From NCBI GenBank assembly GCA_029781855.1, contig JAKOVX010000126.1, forward strand, positions 1-40,812: 40,812 nucleotides of DNA. The letters run 5' to 3'. Below the pieces are notes generated by a model that made no database searches, had not been told where the DNA came from, and saw only the letters and a list, made by a program, of their open reading frames with translations. The translations under genes and the position numbers were made by a program. The first letter of the stretch is position 1; each line of letters begins with the position of its first letter. Below are positions 31,402 to 39,485 of this stretch, in pieces. This DNA is from Acidobacteriota bacterium (GTDB taxonomy: Bacteria; Acidobacteriota; Blastocatellia; Pyrinomonadales; Pyrinomonadaceae).

Positions 31402-32142
31402 ATGCATTTCAAGAAATTGTTCCTGGCACTAATGATCCTGTGCTTGTCGGGTACGGCGTTACCACAATCGCGCCGCAGGAATAAGACGTCCGAGATATTC
31501 GTTCTCGCCACGCTTCACCAGTACCACGCGACTAGTAAATACTATTCGTTTGAATCGCTTTCGCGGATCATCGAAGGGCTGCATCCGGACATTCTTGCCG
31601 TTGAACTCACGCCCGCAGATCTCGCGAGCCGCAAGGAGCAAAAGACGAAGCAGGAATATCAGAAGAGCATTTTTCCGCTTATTGACAAGCATAAGTATTT
31701 GACCGTTCCGCTTGAACCGTCCGAGCCTGATTTTACGCGGCTCGTTTCGCTGATCCGCGAATCAGATAAAGACCTAAGCGAGAAATCACCGGGCAAGGCC
31801 GAAGCATTTTCCAAGTACGTTGATACACTGTATGACTACCTATTCAAGACGTGGGATTCGCCGATGTCGGTAAACTCAAAATGTACGGATGCCCTGTTTA
31901 AGGTCAAACACAACTATCAGAATGCGATCTACGATGACCGGCAAACCAAAGGCTGGGAGGGCTGGAATACGCACTTCCTGGACACTATTCTTGAGACCGC
32001 TCAGAAAAACAAGGGTAAGCGAATAGTGGTCACGGTCGGGGCCGAGCACGCGTATTGGCTCCGGGAGAAACTTCGAGCCAATCGATCCATTACCTTGCTG
32101 GAGGCGAACGATCTATTGGGCAAATTCCAGACAGCCAACTAG
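31402..32142 (+). CDS. Exported TraB/GumN-like protein, unknown function
   Basis: A 246-residue protein with a signal peptide at 1-22 (ending TALPQ). The body starts with IFVLATLHQYH and continues with ILAVELTPADL. Near the C-terminus it has VVTVGAEHAYWL. The placing of a His motif, a V-E-L strand and a late G-A-E-H resembles the TraB/PrgY/GumN (Tiki-like) fold, which has putative metal-dependent peptidases. The match is weak, and I give no function. It starts seven bases after the pgpH-tail remnant, so it was probably directly downstream of pgpH before the toxin-antitoxin genes came in. Confidence 0.65.
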   Translation: MHFKKLFLALMILCLSGTALPQSRRRNKTSEIFVLATLHQYHATSKYYSFESLSRIIEGLHPDILAVELTPADLASRKEQKTKQEYQKSIFPLIDKHKYLTVPLEPSEPDFTRLVSLIRESDKDLSEKSPGKAEAFSKYVDTLYDYLFKTWDSPMSVNSKCTDALFKVKHNYQNAIYDDRQTKGWEGWNTHFLDTILETAQKNKGKRIVVTVGAEHAYWLREKLRANRSITLLEANDLLGKFQTAN

Positions 32143-32159
32143 CCCTCCGACGAAAACCG

Positions 32160-32645
32160 TCAAAATTTTGTTTTCAGTTTTGCGTAGGTTGATTCGAGAC
32201 TCTCCGGGATAGTACGGGTTTGGCCGATCGTGGTCATGAAGTTCGCGTCACCGATCCAGCGGGGAAGGACGTGCATGTGGTAATGGCCGGCGACACCTGC
32301 TCCGGCGGCATGGCCAAGATTCATCCCGAGATTGATCCCGTCGGGTGCGTAGGCCTCGGTAACAGCCGTTTGGGCACGCTTGACGAGGTCCATCATCTCG
32401 TCGGTCGCCGCTTTGTCGGCGGCGTCAATAGCTGCGAGATGTGCATACGGCACGATCATCAGGTGGCCGGAAGTGTATGGGTAAATGTTGAGGATGACAA
32501 AGTTAAACTCGGCCCGATGAAGGATAAATTTGTCCTCATCACTGGCCGAGTCACTTAGAATATCGCAGAAAACACAGCCGCCCGTTTCTGCGGCACCGCT
32601 TTCTTTTATGTAGTCATATCGCCACGGGCTCCAGAGTAGATCCAC
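32160..32645 (-). CDS. HIT family hydrolase/phosphorylase (Ap4A phosphorylase-like)
   Basis: A 161-residue nucleotide-binding protein with the histidine triad GHYHMHVLPRW (His121, His123, His125). The N-terminus LLWSPWRYDYI followed by a Cys pair GGCVFC (24-27) is typical of the bacterial branch related to Ap4A phosphorylases, where the cysteines bind zinc. Likely substrates are dinucleoside polyphosphates or other AMP adducts. It lies 18 bases downstream of the HU gene and ends close to the convergent TraB-like gene. Confidence 0.93.
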   Translation of the reverse strand: MDLLWSPWRYDYIKESGAAETGGCVFCDILSDSASDEDKFILHRAEFNFVILNIYPYTSGHLMIVPYAHLAAIDAADKAATDEMMDLVKRAQTAVTEAYAPDGINLGMNLGHAAGAGVAGHYHMHVLPRWIGDANFMTTIGQTRTIPESLESTYAKLKTKF

Positions 32646-32663
32646 GACTTGGTTCCCTTGTTT

Positions 32664-32942
32664 TTAGGCTTTGTTGATCAGTTCCTTGAGCTCTTTGCCG
32701 GGTTTGAAGTAGGCGACCCTCTTTGCGGGAATTGCTACGGCCTCGCCCGTTTTCGGATTGCGGCCCTTGCGTGAATTACGCTGCCGGACGCGGAAACTGC
32801 CAAATCCGCGGAGTTCGATCTTTTCGCCTTTGTTAAGGCTGCCGGTGATGCTGTCGAATATTATCTCGACGAGCTGCTCGGCATCCTTCTTCGTCATTTC
32901 GGCTTCTTTCGCGACTTTTTCAACTAGATCAGCTTTAGTCAT
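32664..32942 (-). CDS. HU/IHF family DNA-binding protein
   Basis: A 92-residue histone-like protein. MTKADLVEKVAKEAEMTKKD forms the helical dimer part, and the arm carries GFGSFRVRQRNSRKGRNP with the usual Pro in TGEAVAIPAKR. The protein bends and compacts DNA as a homo- or heterodimer. ATG at 32942 is preferred to TTG at 32954. HU and IHF beta cannot be told apart here. The order rpsA, then HU/IHF gene recalls the conserved rpsA-ihfB arrangement of proteobacteria. Confidence 0.95.
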   Translation of the reverse strand: MTKADLVEKVAKEAEMTKKDAEQLVEIIFDSITGSLNKGEKIELRGFGSFRVRQRNSRKGRNPKTGEAVAIPAKRVAYFKPGKELKELINKA

Positions 32943-33002
32943 TATCTTATCCAATTCTCCGATCAGGTTTTTGCGGTATCAACGCAATATCCCTAAAAAG
33001 TC

Positions 33003-35366
33003 CTAAGCCGACTGAGTTTCCGATTCCTCGTCGGACTTGTCCTCAGCGGCGGTTTCTTCGTCGGCAGCGGCAACTGCCTCTTCGGTCGTTTCCGCCGTCA
33101 CCTCTTCAGCTGCGGGAGTTTCCTCCGCAGCCGGGGACTCTTCAGCAGCCGCGACGGGTGCCTCATCGGCCACTTCAGCCGCCGGAGCCTCTTCGGCCGG
33201 AGCGGTTTCCTCAACAGCCTCCGCTGCAGGCGACTCATCAGTCACCTCGGCAGCTGTTTCCTCAGCGGCGGCCTCGGCTGCCGGAACTTCGACAGCCTCC
33301 TCAACCGCTGGAGCCTCAGCAGCAAGCTTTGCCGCCTCAGCCTCACGTGCAGCGTGTTCCTCCGCCTTGATCTTCTTAGCGGCGAGTTTTGCCGCCTTTC
33401 GCTCTTCGGGAGTTTCCTTCGGAGCTTCTTCTTCATCCGCTCCTCCGAACCTCAACTTAGCTAGTTCGCCAAGCGATGCCATGCCGCCCTTAGCCTCGGT
33501 CGAATACATCTTGCTGTCGACAACGGGCTCGTCTTCCTTGCCGACGGCACGTGCTGAAAGCCCGATCTTCTGATCAGCCTGTTCGATACGAAGGATCTTG
33601 AAATCCATCTCCTGGCCGAGTTCAGCAACGGATTCCGGACGATCGACTCGTTCGTCTGAAAGCTCCGAAATATGGCAGAGGCCCTCGAGGCCCTCGCCGA
33701 GTTCGACAAAGATACCAAAATTGGTGAACCGCGAAACCTTGCCGCGGACGGTGTCACCCGGACGATGCGTCGCGACGAAGCCTTCCCAGGAGCTCGGCGT
33801 GAGGTCCTTCATCGAGAGCGAAAGACGCTGGTTGTTCTTGTCGATGCTGGTGACGATGGCGTCAACTTCCTGGTCTTTCTTAAGAACGTCCTTCGGATGC
33901 TTGATCTTCTTAGCCCAGGTGATGTCAGAGACGTGAACCAGGCCGTCTATGCCTTCTTCAAGCTCGACGAACGCACCAAAGTCGGTGATGTTCCGGACGC
34001 GGCCGTGGATCTTGGTCCCGACCGGATATCGGATATCGACGGTCGACCAGGGATTTTCCTGGAACTGCTTCATTCCGAGGCTGATGCGGCGTTCGACAGT
34101 GTCGACACCAAGCACCTGAACCTCGACCTCATCGCCGCGATTGAACATCCGTTTCGGGCTCTGGGCACGACGTGACCACGAGATCTCCGAAACGTGAACG
34201 AGGCCCTCGACGCCGGGTTCGAGTTCGACAAATACACCGTAATCGGTGACTGACGAAACCTTGCCCGTGATCTTTGAGTTGACCGGATAAACTTCGATCA
34301 CGGTCGACCACGGATCCGGCAGAAGCTGCTTGTAGCCAAGCGAGATCTTTTCCTTTTCACGGTCGAGCTTCAAGACCTTGACCTGAATGTGGTCGCCGAC
34401 CTTGAACATATCGCCCGGATGATGGAGACGGCCCCACGACATATCCGTGACATGCAGCAGGCCGTCGATGCCGCCGATGTCGACGAATGCGCCATATTCG
34501 GTCAGATTCTTGATCGTTCCCTGAACGACAAAGCCGACGTCGATGTTGGCGAGCGTCTCTGCCTTCTGCACGCCGACGACCATATCGGTCAGGACCTTGC
34601 GCGAAAGCACAACGTTGTTGCGGCGGCGGCTGAATTTGATGATGCGGGCCTCGATCTCCTGGCCCTTGTACTGGTCAAGGCTGTGGATCGGCCGCGAATC
34701 GATCTGCGAACCGGGCAAAAATGCCTCGATCCCGTTGACGTCCACGCGAAGGCCGCCCTTGGTCTTATCAAGGACGGTTCCGGTAACGGTCGTTTCGTCA
34801 TTGAATGCGGTCTCGAGCAAGTCCCATGCCTTACGGCCGAGGGCATCCTCACGCGAAAGCTGTGCCAGATTGTCGCCGGAATGCATGCTGCGGAGAACAA
34901 CCTCAACAGTGTCGCCGACACTCACGGTCATCTCTCCATCTGGGCCGAAAAAGTCCTCATTCGGTGCGATTCCTTCGGATTTATAGCCGAAGTCGATCAG
35001 GACACCGCGATCTGAGAGTCCAACGACTGTGCCTTCGACCAGTTCGCCCGGGTGAAACGTCGTCTGTTCCTGCTCAAATTGCTCAAGGATCGCACCAAAG
35101 TCGATCTCAGCCGCCGCGGCGGGCTCCTCAGCCGGTTTGGCAGGAGCCGGTTTAGCGACCACCATTGGCCGCTCGGGTGCCTTTTCGGCGGTCGGGGCGG
35201 GCAGTTCGGGAGCCGTCTCCACTGCCGCTGCCGCGGGCTGGTCAGATGCGATCTCGGCTGCAGGAGCCGATTGCTCCGGAGCCATTTCTGCTGTTGTCTT
35301 CTCTTCCGCGATCGAACCGTCAACAGCTTCGGTCTGTTCGATCTCGTTTGTAACCTCGTTTGTCAT
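33003..35366 (-). CDS. rpsA: Ribosomal protein S1 with long low-complexity ends
   Basis: S1 binds mRNA on the 30S subunit and helps initiation. Six S1 (OB-fold) repeats occupy about 104-635. The last four carry the strong pattern of G-x-V followed by (Y/F)G-x-F-V(E/D) and (G)L(V/L/C)H(V/I)S or T (for example TEYGAFVDIGGIDGLLHVTD). The protein is extended at both ends: residues 1-88 are Ala/Pro/Glu-rich and the last 145 or so are Ala/Glu-rich, acidic and repetitive. At 787 residues it is over 200 longer than E. coli S1 (557). It is the first gene of a minus-strand set with HU and HIT. Confidence 0.95.
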   Translation of the reverse strand: MTNEVTNEIEQTEAVDGSIAEEKTTAEMAPEQSAPAAEIASDQPAAAAVETAPELPAPTAEKAPERPMVVAKPAPAKPAEEPAAAAEIDFGAILEQFEQEQTTFHPGELVEGTVVGLSDRGVLIDFGYKSEGIAPNEDFFGPDGEMTVSVGDTVEVVLRSMHSGDNLAQLSREDALGRKAWDLLETAFNDETTVTGTVLDKTKGGLRVDVNGIEAFLPGSQIDSRPIHSLDQYKGQEIEARIIKFSRRRNNVVLSRKVLTDMVVGVQKAETLANIDVGFVVQGTIKNLTEYGAFVDIGGIDGLLHVTDMSWGRLHHPGDMFKVGDHIQVKVLKLDREKEKISLGYKQLLPDPWSTVIEVYPVNSKITGKVSSVTDYGVFVELEPGVEGLVHVSEISWSRRAQSPKRMFNRGDEVEVQVLGVDTVERRISLGMKQFQENPWSTVDIRYPVGTKIHGRVRNITDFGAFVELEEGIDGLVHVSDITWAKKIKHPKDVLKKDQEVDAIVTSIDKNNQRLSLSMKDLTPSSWEGFVATHRPGDTVRGKVSRFTNFGIFVELGEGLEGLCHISELSDERVDRPESVAELGQEMDFKILRIEQADQKIGLSARAVGKEDEPVVDSKMYSTEAKGGMASLGELAKLRFGGADEEEAPKETPEERKAAKLAAKKIKAEEHAAREAEAAKLAAEAPAVEEAVEVPAAEAAAEETAAEVTDESPAAEAVEETAPAEEAPAAEVADEAPVAAAEESPAAEETPAAEEVTAETTEEAVAAADEETAAEDKSDEESETQSA

Positions 35367-35375
35367 TTACGCGTG

Positions 35376-35405
35376 TCTATACTTCCTATTATGTTAAATT
35401 GCCAA
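35376..35405 (-). promoter_or_regulatory. Promoter of rpsA
   Basis: On the minus strand TTGGCA (35405-35400) and TATAGA (35381-35376) are 18 bases apart. The ATG follows at 35366, so the message would have almost no leader and no Shine-Dalgarno. Confidence 0.4.
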
Positions 35406-35445
35406 TACTTAATTGGTCGTTCTGCAGTTTTCTACCGTCACCTAT

Positions 35446-35494
35446 CGGTTTCTTTTGGCCGGCAACGCCGAGACGCCAAAAACAAAGAAAACCG
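35446..35494. repeat. Hairpin-forming inverted repeat upstream of rpsA
   Basis: TTTTGGC at 35453-35459 pairs with GCCAAAA at 35475-35481; CGGTTTC at 35446-35452 pairs with GAAAACCG at 35487-35494 with a bulge. The loop is GC-rich (CGGCAACGCCGAGAC). Confidence 0.5.
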
Positions 35495-35706
35495 TCATCA
35501 TTTACCGTTTGGCTTGCATCATGACTGCAAATGCAACGGAGGGCAATGATTATTGCGTTCTTTGGTGGTCCATCCGCGTGACTTGGTAAAACTAAAATTT
35601 ACACGTCCGGGGCCGATTCTGTCAAGACAAAAGTGCCGAAAATGCTTGAATCTCTTACATTTGACGGTTTTTGATCAAACTTCAGAAGCCGTGCCGCGGA
35701 CGGTCC

Positions 35707-35745
35707 GTAAAAAGCAAATCGGCGGCTCACCGGGGAACCGCCGAT
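35707..35745 (-). terminator. Intrinsic terminator of pilT
   Basis: ATCGGCGG at 35718-35725 pairs with CCGCCGAT at 35738-35745. On the minus strand the stem is followed by TTTGCTTTTTA. It lies just downstream of the pilT stop. Confidence 0.75.
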
Positions 35746-35767
35746 CGCGATCTTGAATTTAGCGTCC

Positions 35768-36922
35768 CTAGTTTCGAACGATCAGGTCGCCAACGTGTCC
35801 GATCCCGCTCGTGCGTTCCATGTCCTCTTTGGCAAGCGAACTCGTATTGTGGATGCCGGCGAGGCGGAGGCGGAATTCGTCCGGGTTGGTCGAGCCGCGA
35901 AGCGCTTCGTCGAGTGTGACCAGGCCCGACTGGTAGAGATAAAAGAGCGATTGGTCGAATGTCTGCATCCCGTATTGCGACGTACCGGCAGCGATCGCAT
36001 CGCGGATCGACTGCATCTTTTCCTCGTGGAGAATGTAGTCGCGGATAAGCGGCGTTGACATCAGCACCTCGACCGCCGGAATGCGGCTGTTTCCCTTGGC
36101 GGATTTCATCAGCCGCTGAGAGACGACTGCCTTAAGCAAGCCGGCGATCTGTATCCGGATAGCCTTTTGTTGAAAGGGCGGAAATGCTGAAATGATACGG
36201 GTTAGCGTTTCTGACGCGTCCAAAGTATGGAGCGTTGAGAGCACCAAATGACCGGTCTCCGCCGCCACAAGGGCGGTCTCGATCGTCTCCAGATCGCGCA
36301 TTTCGCCGACCAGAATTACATCCGGATCCTGACGCAGGCTGCCGCGGAGAGCTTCGGCAAAATTCCGTGTATCGACGTCAACTTCGCGCTGCGTGATGAA
36401 CGATTCCTTGTTCTTGTGTAGGAATTCGATCGGGTCTTCGATAGTGACAATGTGGGCATTTCGGTTCTGATTTATGTGGTCGACAATTGCCGCGAGCGTG
36501 GTCGACTTGCCGGAACCTGTCGTCCCGGTCACCAGGATCAGGCCGCGGCGTTCTTCGGCTATGGTGTTGAGGATCGGCGGCAGGCCGAGCTCGGTAAATC
36601 CGCGGATGTGATCCGAAATAACACGCGCGACGATACCGATCGAGTTGCGCTGCTGAAAGATATTTACGCGGAAACGCCCGAGTCCCGAGACGCCGTATCC
36701 GATATCGACCTCGTAAGCTTCCTTAAAATGCTGTTTTTGCCGGTTCGACATCATCGAGAACGCCATCTCGAGCGTTTCGTCCTGCGTTAACCGGCTGACA
36801 CCCGAAAGCGGCTTGAGTTCGCCGGTAATGCGGATGACCGGAAACGACCCCGCACGCAAATGCAGGTCCGACGCGCCAAAGCTCATCGCCATTCGCAGAA
36901 GATCGTCAATTCGGGTCGACAT
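35768..36922 (-). CDS. pilT: Type IV pilus retraction ATPase PilT
   Basis: A 384-residue hexameric ATPase of the secretion-NTPase family that powers pilus retraction and twitching. The N-terminal PAS-like domain (1-100) opens with DLLRMAMSFGASDLHLRAG. The Walker A motif GTTGSGKST is at 133-141, followed by the Asp box TIEDPIEF, Walker B region PDVILVGEMRD and the His box ETGHLVLSTLHT. The C-terminus has SIRDAIAAGTSQYGMQTFDQ, the PilT form, rather than the zinc cysteines of PilB. It is a single gene with its own terminator; other pilus genes must lie elsewhere. Confidence 0.96.
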   Translation of the reverse strand: MSTRIDDLLRMAMSFGASDLHLRAGSFPVIRITGELKPLSGVSRLTQDETLEMAFSMMSNRQKQHFKEAYEVDIGYGVSGLGRFRVNIFQQRNSIGIVARVISDHIRGFTELGLPPILNTIAEERRGLILVTGTTGSGKSTTLAAIVDHINQNRNAHIVTIEDPIEFLHKNKESFITQREVDVDTRNFAEALRGSLRQDPDVILVGEMRDLETIETALVAAETGHLVLSTLHTLDASETLTRIISAFPPFQQKAIRIQIAGLLKAVVSQRLMKSAKGNSRIPAVEVLMSTPLIRDYILHEEKMQSIRDAIAAGTSQYGMQTFDQSLFYLYQSGLVTLDEALRGSTNPDEFRLRLAGIHNTSSLAKEDMERTSGIGHVGDLIVRN

Positions 36923-36946
36923 AATGTAGAGAAAAAGGGAATTTCG

Positions 36947-36961
36947 GCGTTCAGGAGCTGA
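36947..36961. promoter_or_regulatory. Palindrome upstream of pilT, candidate operator
   Basis: GTTCAG and CTGAAC are perfect inverted half-sites separated by GAG, 25 bases upstream of the pilT start. A regulator site is possible. Confidence 0.25.
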
Positions 36962-37130
36962 ACTGCCACTGACAAGCGTGCCCTCGAAATAGAAAAGGAC
37001 ACCCCTAAGTTTAACGTTTATCGAAGGATGAGGTCAATGAATTTTTTCGGTCGCGAAATCGGATCCAGAACCGGAAAGATCCTGGACATGTGATACCAAG
37101 TGCCGCTTCGGGCCGTCGCCTCGGTACCGT

Positions 37131-37541
37131 CTAGTTTTCGGCGGCGAATGTACGCAGGCGTCGGGCTATCTCGTCACGCACGCGTCGAAAGACTGCGGCG
37201 ACCTGATCCTCGCTTCCGGTGGCTTCGGCTGGGTCGTCGAAACTCCAATGTATACGCTTCGCGGCCCCCGGGAAGACCGGACAGGTCTCGTTCGCGTTGT
37301 CACAGACGGTGATGACGTAATCGAACTCGGTGTTGAGGAATTCGTCGAGGCATTTCGACCGATGACCCGAAATATCGATGCCGATCTCGGCCATGGCAGC
37401 GATCGCCTGCGGACGGACGAAGCTCGCGATCGTTCCGGCACTTTCGACTTCAAAACGGTCGCCGGCAATGTCACGCAGAAGACCTTCGGCCATCTGGCTG
37501 CGGGCGGAATTGCCGGTGCAAAGGATGAGGACTCGTTTCAT
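37131..37541 (-). CDS. arsC: Arsenate reductase, thioredoxin-coupled low-molecular-weight phosphatase type
   Basis: A 136-residue enzyme that reduces arsenate to arsenite. The phosphatase-like loop is C-x5-R, Cys8 in CTGNSARSQMAEG. The two further catalytic cysteines of the thioredoxin-linked class are Cys80 and Cys87 in VCDNANETCPVF. The C-terminal FDDPAEA loop is also typical. ATG at 37541 is used because the longer frame upstream is AT-rich, non-homologous sequence. It is the last gene of the leftward ars operon, 89 bases after acr3; the product, arsenite, is the substrate of that pump. Confidence 0.95.
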   Translation of the reverse strand: MKRVLILCTGNSARSQMAEGLLRDIAGDRFEVESAGTIASFVRPQAIAAMAEIGIDISGHRSKCLDEFLNTEFDYVITVCDNANETCPVFPGAAKRIHWSFDDPAEATGSEDQVAAVFRRVRDEIARRLRTFAAEN

Positions 37542-37630
37542 ACAAAGGGAAAAAGTGAAAAAGTGAAAAAGGCGAAAAGTTAAGATTCCCGGCCGATGAG
37601 CCTTAGAAAAAGCGCGTAAGAGCGGCTCGG

Positions 37631-38704
37631 TCAAACGGGGCTGGCGGCTTCGGGTCGAAAGTACCTTTTCTGAAAATAAAGAGCGACATTGACGAGGCCG
37701 ATCAGGACCGGGACCTCAACCAGCGGGCCAATGACCGCGGCGAGGGCGACACCGGAATTGATGCCGAAAACGGCAACGGCAACCGCGATCGCGAGCTCAA
37801 AATTATTGCTTGCGGCGGTGAACGAAAGCGTCGCGGTCTTGGAATAGTCGGCCCCGATCTTGTGCCCCATGTAAAAGCTAACGAGAAACATCACCACAAA
37901 ATAGATCAACAGCGGTATCGCGATGCGGACGACGTCGAGCGGCAGTTGCACGATGAGATTGCCCTTCAGGCTGAACATCACGAATATCGTGAAAAGCAGG
38001 GCGACGAGCGTCAGCGGGCTGATCCGTGGGATGAACACGTCGTGGTACCACTCTTTTCCTTTGGCACGCACGAGCAGAAAACGAGTCAGCATCCCGGCGA
38101 TGAACGGAATTCCGAGGTAAATGAACACGCTCTGTGCGATCTGCCCGATACTGACCGCGACTGCGATGCCTTTGAGGCCGAAATACGGCGGCAAAACGGT
38201 AATAAAGAACCACGCGTACACGCTGTAAAACAGCACCTGAAACACGCTGTTGAACGCCACCAGTCCGGCCGCGTACTCGCTGTCGCCGCGGGCAAGTTCG
38301 TTCCAGACGATGACCATAGCGATGCAGCGGGCAAGGCCGATCATTATCAATCCGACCATGTATTCGGGCATATCCCGGAGAAAGATCACCGCCAATGCGA
38401 ACATCAGAACCGGTCCGATCAGCCAATTCTGGATGAGCGACAACCCGAGTATCCGCGTGTTCCTAAAGACCTCGCCGAGTTCCTCGTAGCGGACCTTGGC
38501 GAGCGGCGGATACATCATCAGGATCAGCCCGATCGCGATCGGGATGTTGGTCGTCCCGACGTTAAAGCGATTTATTACGCCTTCAACGCCGGGATAGATG
38601 TAGCCGGTCAATACGCCGAGGAACATCGCAAGGAAGATCCACAGCGTCAGGAACCGGTCCAAAAACGAAAGCCTTGTTGTCGGACTGCAATTGTTTGCTG
38701 TCAT
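37631..38704 (-). CDS. acr3: ACR3-family arsenite efflux transporter
   Basis: A 357-residue inner-membrane pump with about ten helices that exports arsenite. The conserved cysteine of the family is Cys127 in LIMIGLARCIAMVIVWN, and the partner motif GIPFIAG lies in the second half. The N-terminus RLSFLDRFLTLWIFLAMFLG is the usual start. The gene follows the small Cys-rich ORF by 14 bases. A 414-codon open frame on the opposite strand (37862-39106) is only a shadow of this gene and its neighbour. Confidence 0.96.
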   Translation of the reverse strand: MTANNCSPTTRLSFLDRFLTLWIFLAMFLGVLTGYIYPGVEGVINRFNVGTTNIPIAIGLILMMYPPLAKVRYEELGEVFRNTRILGLSLIQNWLIGPVLMFALAVIFLRDMPEYMVGLIMIGLARCIAMVIVWNELARGDSEYAAGLVAFNSVFQVLFYSVYAWFFITVLPPYFGLKGIAVAVSIGQIAQSVFIYLGIPFIAGMLTRFLLVRAKGKEWYHDVFIPRISPLTLVALLFTIFVMFSLKGNLIVQLPLDVVRIAIPLLIYFVVMFLVSFYMGHKIGADYSKTATLSFTAASNNFELAIAVAVAVFGINSGVALAAVIGPLVEVPVLIGLVNVALYFQKRYFRPEAASPV

Positions 38705-38718
38705 TTGGTCGAATCCGG

Positions 38719-38919
38719 TTATTTAGCCGGCACTTCATCTTCGCAGCAGAAAGTGCTCGTTACAAATCTGCCCAATTCCTTGTCAAACCGTGCGACAAAG
38801 ACCTCCCAATCTCGGGCGAAGAGACCGCTGCCGCTGAGTTCCGGTTGTTCTGTCGATCCGGCAGAGCAGCTTCGTCGGTCTTCGAGTGTTACTCCGCATT
38901 TGATATTAGTGCGCTTCAT
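38719..38919 (-). CDS. Small four-cysteine protein inside the ars operon, unknown function
   Basis: A 66-residue ORF starting with ATG at 38919. Cysteines are at 8, 18 and the vicinal pair 58-59 (STFCCEDE). The central part reads LFARDWEVFVARFDKELGRF. There is no signal peptide or membrane segment. It lies six bases after arsI and 14 before acr3, on the same strand, so it has the place and spacing of a true operon member. Vicinal cysteines bind trivalent arsenic in other proteins, so a binding or delivery role is a reasonable guess. I do not recognise the family. Confidence 0.6.
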   Translation of the reverse strand: MKRTNIKCGVTLEDRRSCSAGSTEQPELSGSGLFARDWEVFVARFDKELGRFVTSTFCCEDEVPAK

Positions 38920-38925
38920 AATTCA

Positions 38926-39417
38926 TCAGCAGCATGCGGTCTTCACTTCAGTTTCTTTGCCGCCGATGCCGACGAATGTCGGAGTGCAGCACGACGCGTC
39001 TGCCGACTTCGCAATGCCCTCCGGCAGGTTGTCCTGGAGGACGACGAAAACTTCCCATTCGTTGCCGTCAGGGTCGCTGACCCACGTCTTATCCTGCACC
39101 GCGTAACAGCAGGTCGTCTGCATCTCGTCACGCGGAACGAGGCCTTGCTCTTCCCAACGCGACTTCATCGCAAGAACGTCTTCGGTCGACGCGACCTGGA
39201 TGCCCAGGTGCGAAAGTGCACCGCTCCCGCGGAACGGATTCTCGTTGAGCGTCAGGTTGAGCGGCGGGTTCTGAACGTCGAATTTGGCGTAGCCGATGCG
39301 GACCTTCGACGGCTCGATCCCGAGCATTTTCTTGTAGAACTCAATGCTGCCCTCGACGTTGCTGACGTTTAGGGCAAGGTGGGCCTTTAGGGTATTAATT
39401 GTCGATGTATCAGTCAT
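38926..39417 (-). CDS. arsI: ArsI/CadI-type arsenic-resistance dioxygenase (C-As lyase)
   Basis: A 163-residue vicinal-oxygen-chelate enzyme. ArsI cleaves the carbon-arsenic bond of trivalent organoarsenicals such as methylarsenite. The family block is TTCCYAVQDKTWVSDPDGNE followed by WEVFVV. It contains the arsenic-binding pair Cys103-Cys104 and the metal ligand Glu122. His13 (KAHLALNV) and His70 (LSHLGIQV) are the other Fe(II) ligands. The C-terminal tail carries two further CC pairs, 143-144 and 162-163. AAGGAGC precedes the ATG. It is the first gene of the leftward operon, controlled from the shared ars region. The related CadI proteins have no proven lyase activity, so the substrate remains to be shown. 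Confidence 0.93.
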   Translation of the reverse strand: MTDTSTINTLKAHLALNVSNVEGSIEFYKKMLGIEPSKVRIGYAKFDVQNPPLNLTLNENPFRGSGALSHLGIQVASTEDVLAMKSRWEEQGLVPRDEMQTTCCYAVQDKTWVSDPDGNEWEVFVVLQDNLPEGIAKSADASCCTPTFVGIGGKETEVKTACC

Positions 39418-39438
39418 ATATTTGCTCCTTACGTATAA

Positions 39439-39464
39439 TACAATTATGTTTATCCATAATTGTA
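39439..39464. promoter_or_regulatory. ars operator 1 (ArsR box)
   Basis: TACAATTATG at 39439-39448 and CATAATTGTA at 39455-39464 form a perfect 10-bp inverted repeat with a 6-base spacer. It lies just before arsI and overlaps its likely promoter. Confidence 0.8.
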
Positions 39465-39485
39465 TTCCCGAGAATAATGCTTACA

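Larger units (their letters stand above)
35367..35767. other. Intergenic region between rpsA and pilT
   Basis: About 400 bases without a gene. It holds the rpsA promoter near 35376-35405, an inverted repeat at 35446-35494 (TTTTGGC/GCCAAAA inside CGGTTTC/GAAAACCG) and the pilT terminator at 35707-35745. Nothing else was recognised between 35500 and 35700. Confidence 0.6.

Noticed and set aside
34389..35015. 208-codon plus-strand frame inside rpsA
   Set aside because: It is the reverse frame of the S1 repeats, and its composition mirrors them.
37551..37583. Short A-rich tandem repeat (GTGAAAAA units) before arsC
   Set aside because: Too short and simple to be more than slippage; the longer arsC frame through it is not coding.
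37862..39106. 414-codon open frame on the plus strand
   Set aside because: It is antisense to acr3, the small Cys ORF and part of arsI. Its composition (many His, Glu, Arg, Gln) is what GC-rich reverse frames of membrane proteins give, and the minus-strand genes are certain.
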